Below are positions 28,035-36,723 of a stretch of 64,000 nucleotides of DNA, in pieces; the stretch's first letter is position 1, and each line of letters opens with the position of its first letter. The notes under the pieces were generated by a model that was not told where the DNA came from, made no database searches, and saw only the letters and a program-made list of their open reading frames with translations. The stretch lies in contig DYHW01000001.1 of the NCBI GenBank assembly GCA_020723965.1, forward strand, positions 1-64,000, written 5' to 3'. The position numbers were made by a program, and so were the translations under genes. The stretch comes from Melioribacter sp. (GTDB taxonomy: Bacteria; Bacteroidota; Ignavibacteria; Ignavibacteriales; Melioribacteraceae).

Positions 28035-29672
28035 TTATTTTTCTAACATGAACGTATAACGGTAATCTTTCGGCGGAATAAAGTTCTCTTTGATTGTGCG
28101 TGCTGAAACCCATCGCAATAAGTTCAGATGGCTGCCGGCTTTGTCGTTTGTTCCGCTCGCACGAGCGCCGCCAAACGGCTGTTGTCCAACTACAGCACCG
28201 GTTGGTTTATCGTTGATGTAGAAGTTGCCGGCTGCGTTCAATAAAATTTTGTCTGCAAGATTAATTGCATTTCTGTCTTGAGCAAAGATAGCTCCGGTTA
28301 ATGAGTAAGGTGAAGTCTCATCGCACATGTGAAGCGTCTCTTCGTACTTATTGTCGTCATAAACGTAAATTGTTAGCACAGGACCAAAAATTTCTTCTTC
28401 CATCGTTTTGAATTTCGGGTTCGTTGTTAAGATAACGGTCGCTTCGATGAAATAGCCAATAGAATCGTCAAAGTTGCCGCCGAAAATTATTTCCGCATCG
28501 TTAGCTGTTTTTGCGTATTTGATGTAGTTAGTAATAGTATCGAACGCGCCTTTATCAATAACTGCATTAAAGAAATTTGTAAAATCGGCTGGGTCGCCTA
28601 TCTTGATTGTTTTAAGTTCGCTTATAATGTAATCTTTCAAAGTTGGCCAGATCGAATTCGGAATATAAGCGCGCGATGCTGCAGAGCATTTTTGTCCTTG
28701 ATATTCAAATGCGCCGCGAATAAGAGCAACACCAAGAGCCGTTACATCTGCGCTACGATGAGCAAACACAAAATCTTTTCCGCCGGTCTCCCCCACAATT
28801 TTTGGATACGATTTATACTTGCTCAAATTGTTTGCTGCGGTTTTCCACATCGCTTGAAAAGTTGGGGTGCTTCCGGTAAAATGAATGCCTCCGAAATGTT
28901 CAGAATCCATTACAGGATTTCCTACTTTTGAACCGGAACCCGGAACAAAATTTATTACGCCTTCAGGTAATCCGGCTGCTTCTAATAATTTCATTATCCA
29001 ATAAGCAGAGTAAACCGAACTTGAAGCTGGTTTTAGTAAAGCTACGTTTCCCATCAATGCCGGAGAAGTTGGAAGATTGCCGGTGATAGATGTAAAATTG
29101 AAAGGAGCCACAGCAAATATAAATCCTTCGAGAGCGCGGTATTCTATTCTGTTCCACATTCCAAAAGGGGAATGAAGCGGCTGTTCTTCATAAATTTTCA
29201 TTGCGTAATAAGCATTGAAGCGGAAAAAATCTGTTAATTCTGCCGCAGAATCAATTTCTGCCTGGAATGGATTTTTGCTTTGCCCAAGCATAGTTGCAGC
29301 ATTCAGTGTGTAACGCCACTCCGTTAATCCCAGAAGGTCAGCAGCTTTCAAAAAAATAGCAGCGCGGTCATGCCAATTCATACGAGACCAAGTTTTGTGT
29401 GCCCCCATAGCGGATTCAATTGCCATGTTAACTTCTTTTGTGCCCGCTTTGTGATACTTAGCAAGGATATGTTTGTGATTATGCGGCATAATACAGTTTT
29501 CGGTATCGCCGGTTCGTATCTCTTTCCCGCCAATGATAATGGGAATATCAATTACCTGCTTTTGCATTTCATCTAACTTTGATTTCAACGCGGCTTTCTC
29601 GGGAGACCCTGGCGCGTAACTTTTTACTGGGTCATTTTGTGGAAATGGAATTTTAAAGATTGCGTTTGACAT
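28035..29672 (-). CDS. pruA: L-glutamate gamma-semialdehyde (P5C) dehydrogenase, ALDH4A1 type
   Basis: The 545-residue product is an aldehyde dehydrogenase with catalytic Cys329 in GQKCSAASRAY and Glu295 in IVGETGGKD. Long stretches follow the mitochondrial ALDH4A1 pattern rather than Bacillus RocA: AEIDSAAELTDFFRFNAYYA, PFNFTSITGNL, INDKPTGAVVGQQPFGGARA. It oxidises glutamate semialdehyde (from proline) or 4-hydroxyglutamate semialdehyde (from hydroxyproline) to the amino acid with NAD. It is last in the minus-strand set of aminopeptidase, PRODH-like, aldolase and AGXT genes. The 273-base gap to the AGXT gene, with an inverted repeat in it, means it may have its own promoter. Confidence 0.92.
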   Translation of the reverse strand: MSNAIFKIPFPQNDPVKSYAPGSPEKAALKSKLDEMQKQVIDIPIIIGGKEIRTGDTENCIMPHNHKHILAKYHKAGTKEVNMAIESAMGAHKTWSRMNWHDRAAIFLKAADLLGLTEWRYTLNAATMLGQSKNPFQAEIDSAAELTDFFRFNAYYAMKIYEEQPLHSPFGMWNRIEYRALEGFIFAVAPFNFTSITGNLPTSPALMGNVALLKPASSSVYSAYWIMKLLEAAGLPEGVINFVPGSGSKVGNPVMDSEHFGGIHFTGSTPTFQAMWKTAANNLSKYKSYPKIVGETGGKDFVFAHRSADVTALGVALIRGAFEYQGQKCSAASRAYIPNSIWPTLKDYIISELKTIKIGDPADFTNFFNAVIDKGAFDTITNYIKYAKTANDAEIIFGGNFDDSIGYFIEATVILTTNPKFKTMEEEIFGPVLTIYVYDDNKYEETLHMCDETSPYSLTGAIFAQDRNAINLADKILLNAAGNFYINDKPTGAVVGQQPFGGARASGTNDKAGSHLNLLRWVSARTIKENFIPPKDYRYTFMLEK

Positions 29673-29835
29673 GTTTTACTCTCTTGTTTTTGTGCGAATT
29701 GAAAAAAAATTGCTCAACTAACTTATCAATTATGGTTCAAAGACACAAAGCAAGCAGTCGATTGAAAAATTGTGTCAGAGGCATCTCTTAGGGACAAAAT
29801 GAAGTTATAAGATGAACAAGATTGGTCTTTGCGTC

Positions 29836-29882
29836 CTTTGCGTTTAATTTTTAATCGATAAGAAATAAAGTTAAACGCAAAG
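29836..29882. repeat. Inverted repeat CTTTGCGTTTAA / TTAAACGCAAAG
   Basis: Two perfect 12-base arms flank a 23-base AT-rich loop, in the gap between the AGXT-like and pruA-like genes. Sequences of the TCTTTGCGTCCTTTGCGT kind are widespread intergenic repeats, and a fragment of the same type (GACACAAAGC) lies near 29743. Confidence 0.65.
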
Positions 29883-29945
29883 ATTGCTAAGATTAAATTG
29901 CAGATATGGGTTTGATTGTAATTAGTTTTTCGAATTTGAAAAATT

Positions 29946-31064
29946 TTATTTTTTTAGCACATCCTTCAATGCACTAATGCAGAACTCGATCATCTTTTCG
30001 TTCGAGTTGTAACCCATCAGCCCGATACGCCATATTTTACCTGCAAGCTCGCCAAGTCCCGCGCCAATCTCCAAATTATGTTTGTTGAGCAGCTCGCTTC
30101 TCGCTTTTGCTTCATCAATTCCTTCCGGCACTTTAACAGCAGTTAAGTTTGGAATTCTTTCTCCTTCGGGAACGAGCGGCTCTAATCCAATCTGTTTTAA
30201 TTTGGAAATGAACTTACCGCTGTTCTCTTTATGTCTGCGCCACGCGTTTTCTATTCCTTCATCTTTTAAGATCAATAGCGCTTCATGTAATCCGTAAAAT
30301 TGATTGCTCGGCGCAGTGTGATGATATATTCTTTTATCAGTGCCGCTCCAATATCCCAAGAGCAAATTCAAATCGTTAAACCAACTCTGCACCGGAGTTT
30401 TTCGCTTTTTGATGTGATGAACCGCCCGCTCGCTGAATGTAATAGGCGACATTCCCGCCGTGCACGATAACCCTTTTTGAGAGCATGAATAAACAGCGTC
30501 GAGGTCCCATTGATCAACATAAATTTCAGTTGTGCCAAGCGATGTAACAGTATCTGCAACAACAAGACAATTATGTTTATGTGCGATTTCTGAAAGCAGC
30601 TTTATGTTTGAAAGCGCACCGGTGGAAGTTTCCGCATGAACGAACGCAACTACTTTTGTATCGGGATTTTGTTTGAGTGCATCTTCAAGTTTTTGCGGAT
30701 CGATCGCTCTGCCCCAAGTTTCTTTGACGACAACAACCTGCCCGCCGATCTTTTCAACAATTTGAGTCATTCGGTTTGCAAAATATCCACCGACACAAAC
30801 AATAATTTTATCGCCGTGCTCTATCAAATTTACAAGAGACGCTTCCATTCCAAGCGAGCCCGGTCCAGAAATAACAAACGTTGCATCGCTTTCTGTTTTG
30901 AATGTGTACTTGAGAAGCAATTTAATATCATCCATCAGTTCGATGAACTGAGGGTCTAAGTGACCAAGCGGCGCCTTTGACAGTGCTTCCAAAACTTTAG
31001 GATGAACATTAGAAGGACCGGGTCCCATTAAAATTCTATTCTGCGGCTTAAATGAATTGTGCAT
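29946..31064 (-). CDS. Alanine-glyoxylate aminotransferase (AGXT-type class V aminotransferase)
   Basis: The 372-residue PLP enzyme has the AGXT start LMGPGPSNVHPKVLEAL, glycine loop ISGPGSLGMEA (65-75), cofactor Asp171 (VVADTVTSLG) and Schiff-base Lys197 (SCSQKGLS). The downstream segments YHHTAPSNQFYGLHEALLIL and ENAWRRHKEN closely track human peroxisomal AGT. The reaction expected is glyoxylate plus alanine to glycine plus pyruvate; serine-pyruvate or serine-glyoxylate activity is possible, since the family is promiscuous. It lies directly downstream of the HOGA1-like aldolase, whose product would be glyoxylate. A strong GGAGAAG site precedes the ATG at 31064. Confidence 0.88.
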   Translation of the reverse strand: MHNSFKPQNRILMGPGPSNVHPKVLEALSKAPLGHLDPQFIELMDDIKLLLKYTFKTESDATFVISGPGSLGMEASLVNLIEHGDKIIVCVGGYFANRMTQIVEKIGGQVVVVKETWGRAIDPQKLEDALKQNPDTKVVAFVHAETSTGALSNIKLLSEIAHKHNCLVVADTVTSLGTTEIYVDQWDLDAVYSCSQKGLSCTAGMSPITFSERAVHHIKKRKTPVQSWFNDLNLLLGYWSGTDKRIYHHTAPSNQFYGLHEALLILKDEGIENAWRRHKENSGKFISKLKQIGLEPLVPEGERIPNLTAVKVPEGIDEAKARSELLNKHNLEIGAGLGELAGKIWRIGLMGYNSNEKMIEFCISALKDVLKK

Positions 31065-31178
31065 TTATTCTTCTCCGTTTTTGTTATTCTAATCGTCGTT
31101 GCAGCGAAGAACAACAAACCTAAAAAGTGAAAACCCCTCCATTACGAGCACAATTGGGGCTTAAGATGACAAATGAAA

Positions 31179-32066
31179 TTATTGTAACAATCCCGCATTA
31201 AGCAAAGTTTGTTTTATCTGCTGCTTATCCGAATCGTTCAAAGGAGAAAGTGGCAGGCGCGGCTGCCCGCCAAAATATCCTATCAAATCCATAGCTGCTT
31301 TCAACCCGGCAACGCCATACTTTGCTGTAACGGCTTTATTAACCGGCAACATTTTTCTCTGTATCTCTAACGCTTCGGCGTGTTTTCCCTCTTCAATATA
31401 CTTTTGAATTTGCACGCATTCGTTCGGGGCTATATTTGCGAGCGCAAGAATTCCGCCAACAGCGCCGACTGCTAATCCGGAATACAGAACAGAAGCAGTC
31501 CCGACAATCATAACAAAATCTTTCGGTGTCTGGTCAATCATTTCGATAATTTGACGAATATTTTCAGAACTATTTTTTATTCCTATTATATTTTTATGTT
31601 CGGCAAGTTTTGCAACTGTTTCGGCTTCGATATCAACGCCGGTAAATTTCGGAACGTTGTAAATGATAACCGGAATTTTTGTTTTATCAGCTACAGCGAA
31701 AAAATATTTTATGAAAGCCGCTGGGTTCATTTCCGATTTGTAGAATGACGGCGTGAGTATCAACGCATAATCTGCACCGAGGTCAGCAGCGTCGTTCGTT
31801 AAAGAAATTGTTTCTTTAATTGAATCTGAACCAGTACCGGCGATGAGCAGCTTATCGCCTGGGATATTTTTTTTTACAGATTCAACTAGTTTCAGCTTTT
31901 CATCATGAGTTAAAAAAACAGATTCACCGTTCGATCCCATTACTATAAATCCGCTCAAGCCGGTTTTATTCCACTTCAAAAAATTTTGTGAAAGTTTATC
32001 TAATGCAATTTCATTATTAACAAACGGCGTTGCAATCGGCGGCATTATGCCTTTTAGTTGTTTCAT
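31179..32066 (-). CDS. 4-hydroxy-2-oxoglutarate aldolase, HOGA1-like (DapA superfamily)
   Basis: The ATG at 32066 (MKQLKGIMPPIATPF) follows a GGAAAC site; a 32-codon extension lacks similarity. The 295-residue product is a class I aldolase of the DHDPS/NAL fold with Schiff-base Lys164 (IGIKNSS) and Tyr136. The active-site loop reads GSNGE (44-48), as in animal HOGA1, where DapA has GTTGE. The arginine that binds the aspartate-semialdehyde carboxylate in DapA (YNVPSR) is Phe141 here (YNVPKF). The C-terminal YGVAGLKAAMDLIGYFGG also follows HOGA1. I therefore infer cleavage of 4-hydroxy-2-oxoglutarate to pyruvate and glyoxylate rather than lysine synthesis. It sits between the AGXT-like and PRODH-like genes, which fits. 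Confidence 0.8.
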   Translation of the reverse strand: MKQLKGIMPPIATPFVNNEIALDKLSQNFLKWNKTGLSGFIVMGSNGESVFLTHDEKLKLVESVKKNIPGDKLLIAGTGSDSIKETISLTNDAADLGADYALILTPSFYKSEMNPAAFIKYFFAVADKTKIPVIIYNVPKFTGVDIEAETVAKLAEHKNIIGIKNSSENIRQIIEMIDQTPKDFVMIVGTASVLYSGLAVGAVGGILALANIAPNECVQIQKYIEEGKHAEALEIQRKMLPVNKAVTAKYGVAGLKAAMDLIGYFGGQPRLPLSPLNDSDKQQIKQTLLNAGLLQ

Positions 32067-32178
32067 ATAGTTTCCATTGTAATTCTGAAGAATCGAAGAC
32101 AAGAAAAAGGATCTACTGCTTGTTATCATAGAAACTTGCCGCCTTTTCTTCTCTTCGTTCAAAACTTCAGCAAAGAGT

Positions 32179-33105
32179 TTAAAAAATATTTTTCAAAACA
32201 AACCAAACATTAGCCGGACGCTCTGCAAGGCGGCGCATATACCATGGATACCAAAAATTGCCGTAGCTTATCAGCGTTTTTACTAGATAACCATCATATG
32301 CTAATTTTTTTTGGTAGCCGGGTTTGATTCCGTACAGCATCTGGAACTCAACTTTCTCCTTTGGAACACTGTAATGTTTTGATTCTCTAATTATCAGAGA
32401 GCATAAATTTTCGTCGTGAGTAGCAAAAGCCGCTCTGATATTTTTACTATTTGTAACTCTTAATAATTTTTTTGAAAGATTCAAAAAGTTTTTGTCAACG
32501 TCTTTTCTTATGGGGAATGCAATTTCTTTCGGCTCTTTGTAAGCGCCTTTAACTAATCTGATGTGTGCGTTGATCTTTAACAAATCATCCAAATCTTTTT
32601 CAGTTCGATAAAGATATGTTTGTAAACACAAACCTACATTATTGTATTCCTGTTTGATTTTTTTGTAGAAGTCGATGGTTTGCTGAGTGTAAGCGCTTCC
32701 TTCCATATCGATCCAAATAATATTGCCAAGTTTCTCTTGAACTTTTTGTGTAATTGTTTTGAATCGTTCGTAAGTAATATCGAAAGAAAGATCAAAACCG
32801 AGCTGCGTTAGTTTGAGAGAGACTTCAGAATCGAGACTGCGTGCTGCAATTTTATCAATCAGTTCAAGATAATGATCGCAAACGGCAGCTCCTTCGGAAA
32901 GATCTTTTATGTTTTCGCCAAGATGTGTAAGAAGTGTTGGAATACCATCGGCTTGAAATTTTTTTGATGCTTCGAGCGCATCTTCTACTCTTTCACCCGG
33001 CAAAAATTTTTTCACGGCTTTTTGTACGTACTTCCAAGTTGGAACGTTTCTTCTCATCCATGGGTTAAGAGAAGCCCAAAGAAAAATATTGCGAAAAATG
33101 TTCAT
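32179..33105 (-). CDS. Proline/hydroxyproline dehydrogenase (monofunctional PRODH family)
   Basis: The 308-residue flavoenzyme is a short PRODH barrel. Visible residues are Lys98 in VSLKLTQLG, Asp133 in WIDMEG, Leu257 in QMLYGI, and the carboxylate-binding pair Arg291-Arg292 in MRRLAERPAN. Proline-specific PRODH enzymes carry a Tyr 13 residues (15 in E. coli PutA) before that pair, packing on substrate C4; here the position is Leu278. In human hydroxyproline dehydrogenase (PRODH2) this Tyr is also lost. I infer that the pocket may accept 4-hydroxyproline. The start has an AGGTGGG site. Flanking genes encode an Xaa-Pro aminopeptidase upstream and the HOGA1-like aldolase downstream. Confidence 0.85.
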   Translation of the reverse strand: MNIFRNIFLWASLNPWMRRNVPTWKYVQKAVKKFLPGERVEDALEASKKFQADGIPTLLTHLGENIKDLSEGAAVCDHYLELIDKIAARSLDSEVSLKLTQLGFDLSFDITYERFKTITQKVQEKLGNIIWIDMEGSAYTQQTIDFYKKIKQEYNNVGLCLQTYLYRTEKDLDDLLKINAHIRLVKGAYKEPKEIAFPIRKDVDKNFLNLSKKLLRVTNSKNIRAAFATHDENLCSLIIRESKHYSVPKEKVEFQMLYGIKPGYQKKLAYDGYLVKTLISYGNFWYPWYMRRLAERPANVWFVLKNIF

Positions 33106-33195
33106 TACCCACCTCTTATTAAAAAATTATATCAGTAAAAATTGAACGCAGATTTTTACGATTAATCATCATCAAGATCTAAGTGCTAATACTTT

Positions 33196-34590
33196 CTAAA
33201 TTTTATCCGATGCAACTTCTTCAACATCCTCAACGGCTTTTGGGATCGGTTTGCCTAAAACGCGGCTCCCTTTTTGAGTAACAAGAATATCGTCTTCAAT
33301 TCTAATACCGCCGAACTTTCTGAACCGATTAACCTTATCATAATTGATGAACTCTTTGAACTTCTTTTCGCCCTGCCATTTGTCTATCAATTGCGGAATG
33401 AAATAGATTCCGGGTTCTACAGTAATAACTATGCCGGGCACAAGCGGTTTTGCATAACGCAAATATTTCAAACCAAATTGAGTGCTGCGTTTCAAATTTT
33501 CATCATAACCAAAATTGTTTTCACCTAAATTTTCCATATCGTGAACATCGAGACCGAGCAAATGACCGAGCCCGTGCGGAAAGAAAAGAGCATGTGCACC
33601 TGCCTCAACTGCATCTTTCATACTACCTTTCATAAAACCAAGAGCTTTAAGTCCTTCGGCAATAACAGTTGCAGTTTTTAGATGAACGGATTTAAAAGTT
33701 ACGCCAGGTTTAATTTCATCAATTCCGACCAACTGCGAAATCAAAATGATTTCGTAAATATCTTTTTGTTCCGGTGTAAATTTTCCGCTTACAGGAAAAG
33801 TTCGCGTGATATCGCTTGCATAATGCAAAGTTGACTCAGCGCCGGAATCGTTCACAACCAAATCGCCCGCTTTGAATCTGTTATTGTAGTTATGGTTGTG
33901 TAAAGTTTCGCCGTGCCGAGAAAGTATTACGGGAAAAGATAATCCGCTACCGAGTGACATCGCAAGTCCTGCTACAAAGCCCATCACGTCGCGCTCGAGC
34001 ATTCCCGGTTTAGCAAAACGCATTGCAGAGGTTTGCATTTCGAATGAAATTTCGATTGCTTTTTCGATTTCTGCAATTTCTTCTTCCGATTTTACGTAGC
34101 GCTGCTCTGCAATTGTTTTTATCAATACTGTAGATGCATAGTCGTTCACGCGTTTTGGCGCAAGACCGAGAAGTTTGTGTATTGTTAAAATGTTATCGTG
34201 GCGGTACTGCGGAATAAAATGAATTTTTCTTCCCTGCTTAACTGCATTTGCGCAAATTGTTTCCAGTTCGCTTAACGGTGATGTAAGTTTAACCCCGCAT
34301 TTTGCTGCGCGATGTTTAATTGTTTGCTGTGGTCCCATCCACACAATATCATCTACTGAGAAGTCGTTACCAAAAACTATCTCCTTATCTTCATTTATAT
34401 CAATTATTGCTGCAAGTCCGGGTTGATCCAAACCGAAGTAGTAGAGGAATGTGCTGTCTTGACGAAATTGGTATGTGTTGTTAGTGTAGTTCATTGGTGT
34501 TTCGTTGTTGCCGAGAAATAGAATAATTCCGTTACCAATTTTCTTTTTTAGTGTTTCTCTTCTTTTGATGTAAATCTTTGAGTCAAACAT
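33196..34590 (-). CDS. pepP: Xaa-Pro aminopeptidase (M24B metallopeptidase)
   Basis: I chose the ATG at 34590 (MFDSKIYIKRR) because AAGGAAC lies upstream and the N-terminal AMP_N domain begins there. The 464-residue product has an N-terminal creatinase-like domain and a C-terminal pita-bread domain, with metal ligands in DSGAESTLHYASDITRTF, HGLGHLLGLD, VEPGIYF and GIRIEDD. It removes the residue before proline from peptide N-termini in the cytosol, and with other peptidases frees proline or hydroxyproline. It leads the minus-strand set of imino-acid catabolic genes, 90 bases before the PRODH-like gene, supplying substrate. Confidence 0.9.
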   Translation of the reverse strand: MFDSKIYIKRRETLKKKIGNGIILFLGNNETPMNYTNNTYQFRQDSTFLYYFGLDQPGLAAIIDINEDKEIVFGNDFSVDDIVWMGPQQTIKHRAAKCGVKLTSPLSELETICANAVKQGRKIHFIPQYRHDNILTIHKLLGLAPKRVNDYASTVLIKTIAEQRYVKSEEEIAEIEKAIEISFEMQTSAMRFAKPGMLERDVMGFVAGLAMSLGSGLSFPVILSRHGETLHNHNYNNRFKAGDLVVNDSGAESTLHYASDITRTFPVSGKFTPEQKDIYEIILISQLVGIDEIKPGVTFKSVHLKTATVIAEGLKALGFMKGSMKDAVEAGAHALFFPHGLGHLLGLDVHDMENLGENNFGYDENLKRSTQFGLKYLRYAKPLVPGIVITVEPGIYFIPQLIDKWQGEKKFKEFINYDKVNRFRKFGGIRIEDDILVTQKGSRVLGKPIPKAVEDVEEVASDKI

Positions 34591-34878
34591 GATGTAGTTC
34601 CTTTTTATCATTTATGAATTTATCCGTGTTAATCTCTTAAGTTAACCCAAGTGTTCTATTCCTTTTAAGATGCTGCATTTAAAAAAATCTTTTTTTGTGC
34701 GGTTAATATAATTGAATAGCGAACAAAGAGAAAGATAAGTCTGTCAATCTAAATGAGTAGTTAAGCGCAGTCGAAGCAACGGAATGAGAAAGGCTAATCA
34801 AAATAATTCGGGGACCCACAAAACGACAATTTTCACATGGCTCGATATCTTCGGCATTCATTGCTCTGTTTCTCAAAA

Positions 34879-35814
34879 TTAAAGCACAAACGTCTGCCCG
34901 ATCTCTTTCAAACCAATTTCGAGATTGTATTTCGGAGCGGCGCGTTTTAACCAATCGATCGCCTCGTTAAAAGGTTCTACGCCTTGCTGAAATGTTTTAG
35001 TGTGAATTGGAATAAAATATTTCGCGTTGATCTCGCCTGCCATCTGCAATGCTTGTTCCGGATTGCAGTGATTTCTGATCCAAGGATTATAAGCGCCGAT
35101 AGGCATGATTGCGATATCGACATTTTCATTTTTCAATGAGCGGAGTTTTTCGGTGTGTGCGGTGTCGCCGCCAAATAAAATTTTCTTTCCGTTTTGTTCA
35201 ATTAGATATGCGTTAAAACTTCTTCCATCTTTCATAAATCCGCGCGAGCGGTCTTTTTCCCAAGGGTAACGCCAGCCGAAATGTTTTACTTCACTCGCTT
35301 TAAAGCGTATATCTTGAAGCGTCAGCTCATCTCCCCAGTCCATTACGCTGATAGATTTCCAAGACAAATCTTCAATCACGTCTTTGGTTAAATATGCGGT
35401 GATAACATCAATCTGATCCGGATATTTTTTAGTGAATCTTTTGAGCGTTGGATAATCTGTATGGTCCATGTGCGCATGAGAAAGAAGAATTATATCTGGT
35501 CTGGGGAATTCATCAATAGTTATTGCCGGCGGTGTTAAACGCTCCGGACCAATTGTTCCGCCAAAGAATGAAACGCCAACGCGGTCAAACAAAACCGGAT
35601 CTGTCAAAATCCATTTTCCAAAGAAGTTAATCAAAACAGTTGAGTGTCCAATCCACGCAATTGTTAAATCGTTATTGTTCCACTTTGATGGTTCCGGTTT
35701 GTAATTTAATTTTATGTTCGGTTTGGCAACAGAATCAGAGCCGACAAAAAATGGAGGCAGCAAAGCGCCAACAGCCCCCAAAAAACTTCTCTTTATAAAA
35801 TTTCTACGTTTCAT
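34879..35814 (-). CDS. Tat-exported metallo-beta-lactamase-fold hydrolase (UlaG/NAPE-PLD-like)
   Basis: The 311-residue product starts with a twin-arginine signal (MKRRNFIKRSFLGAVGALLP), then a metallo-beta-lactamase domain with LSHAHMDHTDYPT, LFGGDTAHTEKL and IPIHTKTFQQG. The motif HxHxDH supplies zinc ligands. Related enzymes act on phosphodiesters such as N-acyl phosphatidylethanolamine, or on lactones. The Tat signal implies folding with metal in the cytosol before export. The gene is alone on its strand; a zone of about 250 bases lies upstream. Confidence 0.8.
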   Translation of the reverse strand: MKRRNFIKRSFLGAVGALLPPFFVGSDSVAKPNIKLNYKPEPSKWNNNDLTIAWIGHSTVLINFFGKWILTDPVLFDRVGVSFFGGTIGPERLTPPAITIDEFPRPDIILLSHAHMDHTDYPTLKRFTKKYPDQIDVITAYLTKDVIEDLSWKSISVMDWGDELTLQDIRFKASEVKHFGWRYPWEKDRSRGFMKDGRSFNAYLIEQNGKKILFGGDTAHTEKLRSLKNENVDIAIMPIGAYNPWIRNHCNPEQALQMAGEINAKYFIPIHTKTFQQGVEPFNEAIDWLKRAAPKYNLEIGLKEIGQTFVL

Positions 35815-36065
35815 AGTTCTTAAAACAACACTTCTGCAGAAATAATTCCAAACATTGTTACTCTTGTTTGCCTTGTCTTTCAGCTCTTTTGCAGCATGAT
35901 TAGTCTGTAATACTACGCAGATAACGCGGGACTTTCATAACGGCAGTCAGGTTTTTTTGCAGATTAAATCAGTGTTAATCTGTATAATTTATCTCGTCTG
36001 CTAAAAACACTGCTTTTACTACAAGAATTCTGCATCTAACATCCATCATCAATAATCTAATAATT

Positions 36066-36518
36066 TTACAAAACCACTTTATTGGAAAGTTCGTTCTTGT
36101 CGTCCGCTTTAACTGGAAAATATTCTGATAAAATATTACCCATACGCTCGATGCCAAGAAGCAGCCCCTCGCAAAAATTTCCATTTTGAAATTTCATTTG
36201 TATTTCATCGCGGATTTTGTCCCAAGTATTTTGCGCAACTTTTTCGTTAATACCTTTATCGGCTAGAATGTAGAATTGTCTTTCTTCTAAAAGCAGGTAG
36301 AGAAGAATTCCAGTGTTACCGCGTGTGTTGTGCATGTTGAGTTTGAAAAATTCTTCTTCGGCTAATTTTCGTATATCTTTTTTCCGATCACGCCATGATT
36401 TTTTTTCTTTAATAGCTAAACGGATTTCGCCTGAAGTACTTTTCTCCATCTCATTGATCTTATTGGAGACGCGGAGAAAATCATCGTCGGTAAAGAAATG
36501 ATAGATCAATTTATTCAT
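36066..36518 (-). CDS. TPM-domain protein (TLP18.3/Psb32/MOLO-1 family)
   Basis: The ATG at 36518 (MNKLIYHFF) follows GAGTTCAAG; a TTG seven codons earlier was rejected. The 150-residue product matches the TPM domain: FFTDDDFLRVSNKINEMEKS, TSGEIRLAI, TGILLYLLLEERQFYILADK, GI and a C-terminal NGNFCEGLLLGIERMG. It has no signal peptide, unlike many TPM proteins, so it should be cytosolic. Genes of this type often follow LemA and a second TPM protein; neither is here. Biochemical role unclear. Confidence 0.8.
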   Translation of the reverse strand: MNKLIYHFFTDDDFLRVSNKINEMEKSTSGEIRLAIKEKKSWRDRKKDIRKLAEEEFFKLNMHNTRGNTGILLYLLLEERQFYILADKGINEKVAQNTWDKIRDEIQMKFQNGNFCEGLLLGIERMGNILSEYFPVKADDKNELSNKVVL

Positions 36519-36723
36519 CTTGAACTCATTTTTGTGCAAAGATAAGCGATGAAATCATAAAATGAAATAAACCGCATTTATAACTTTTCGTTTTTCAAAA
36601 ACAGTTTTCAATTTTAATTAAAAATGACCGTGCGCAAAGAACAAAAATGGGCGCAGCTAAAAGAAAAAATTTGCGCGAAGTTTTTATATTTACCCAAGCT
36701 TTTTTAACAAATAGGGTGATCAA

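Noticed and set aside
31179..32066. Calling this gene dapA for lysine biosynthesis
   Set aside because: The active-site loop, missing arginine and C-terminus fit HOGA1 better, and no lysine genes are nearby.
34703..34954. Open frame of 83 codons containing a CENC motif
   Set aside because: Its N-terminal part overlaps the end of the metallo-hydrolase gene on the same strand and it has no start site; the CxxC string (PCENCRFVGP) is not enough to support a gene.
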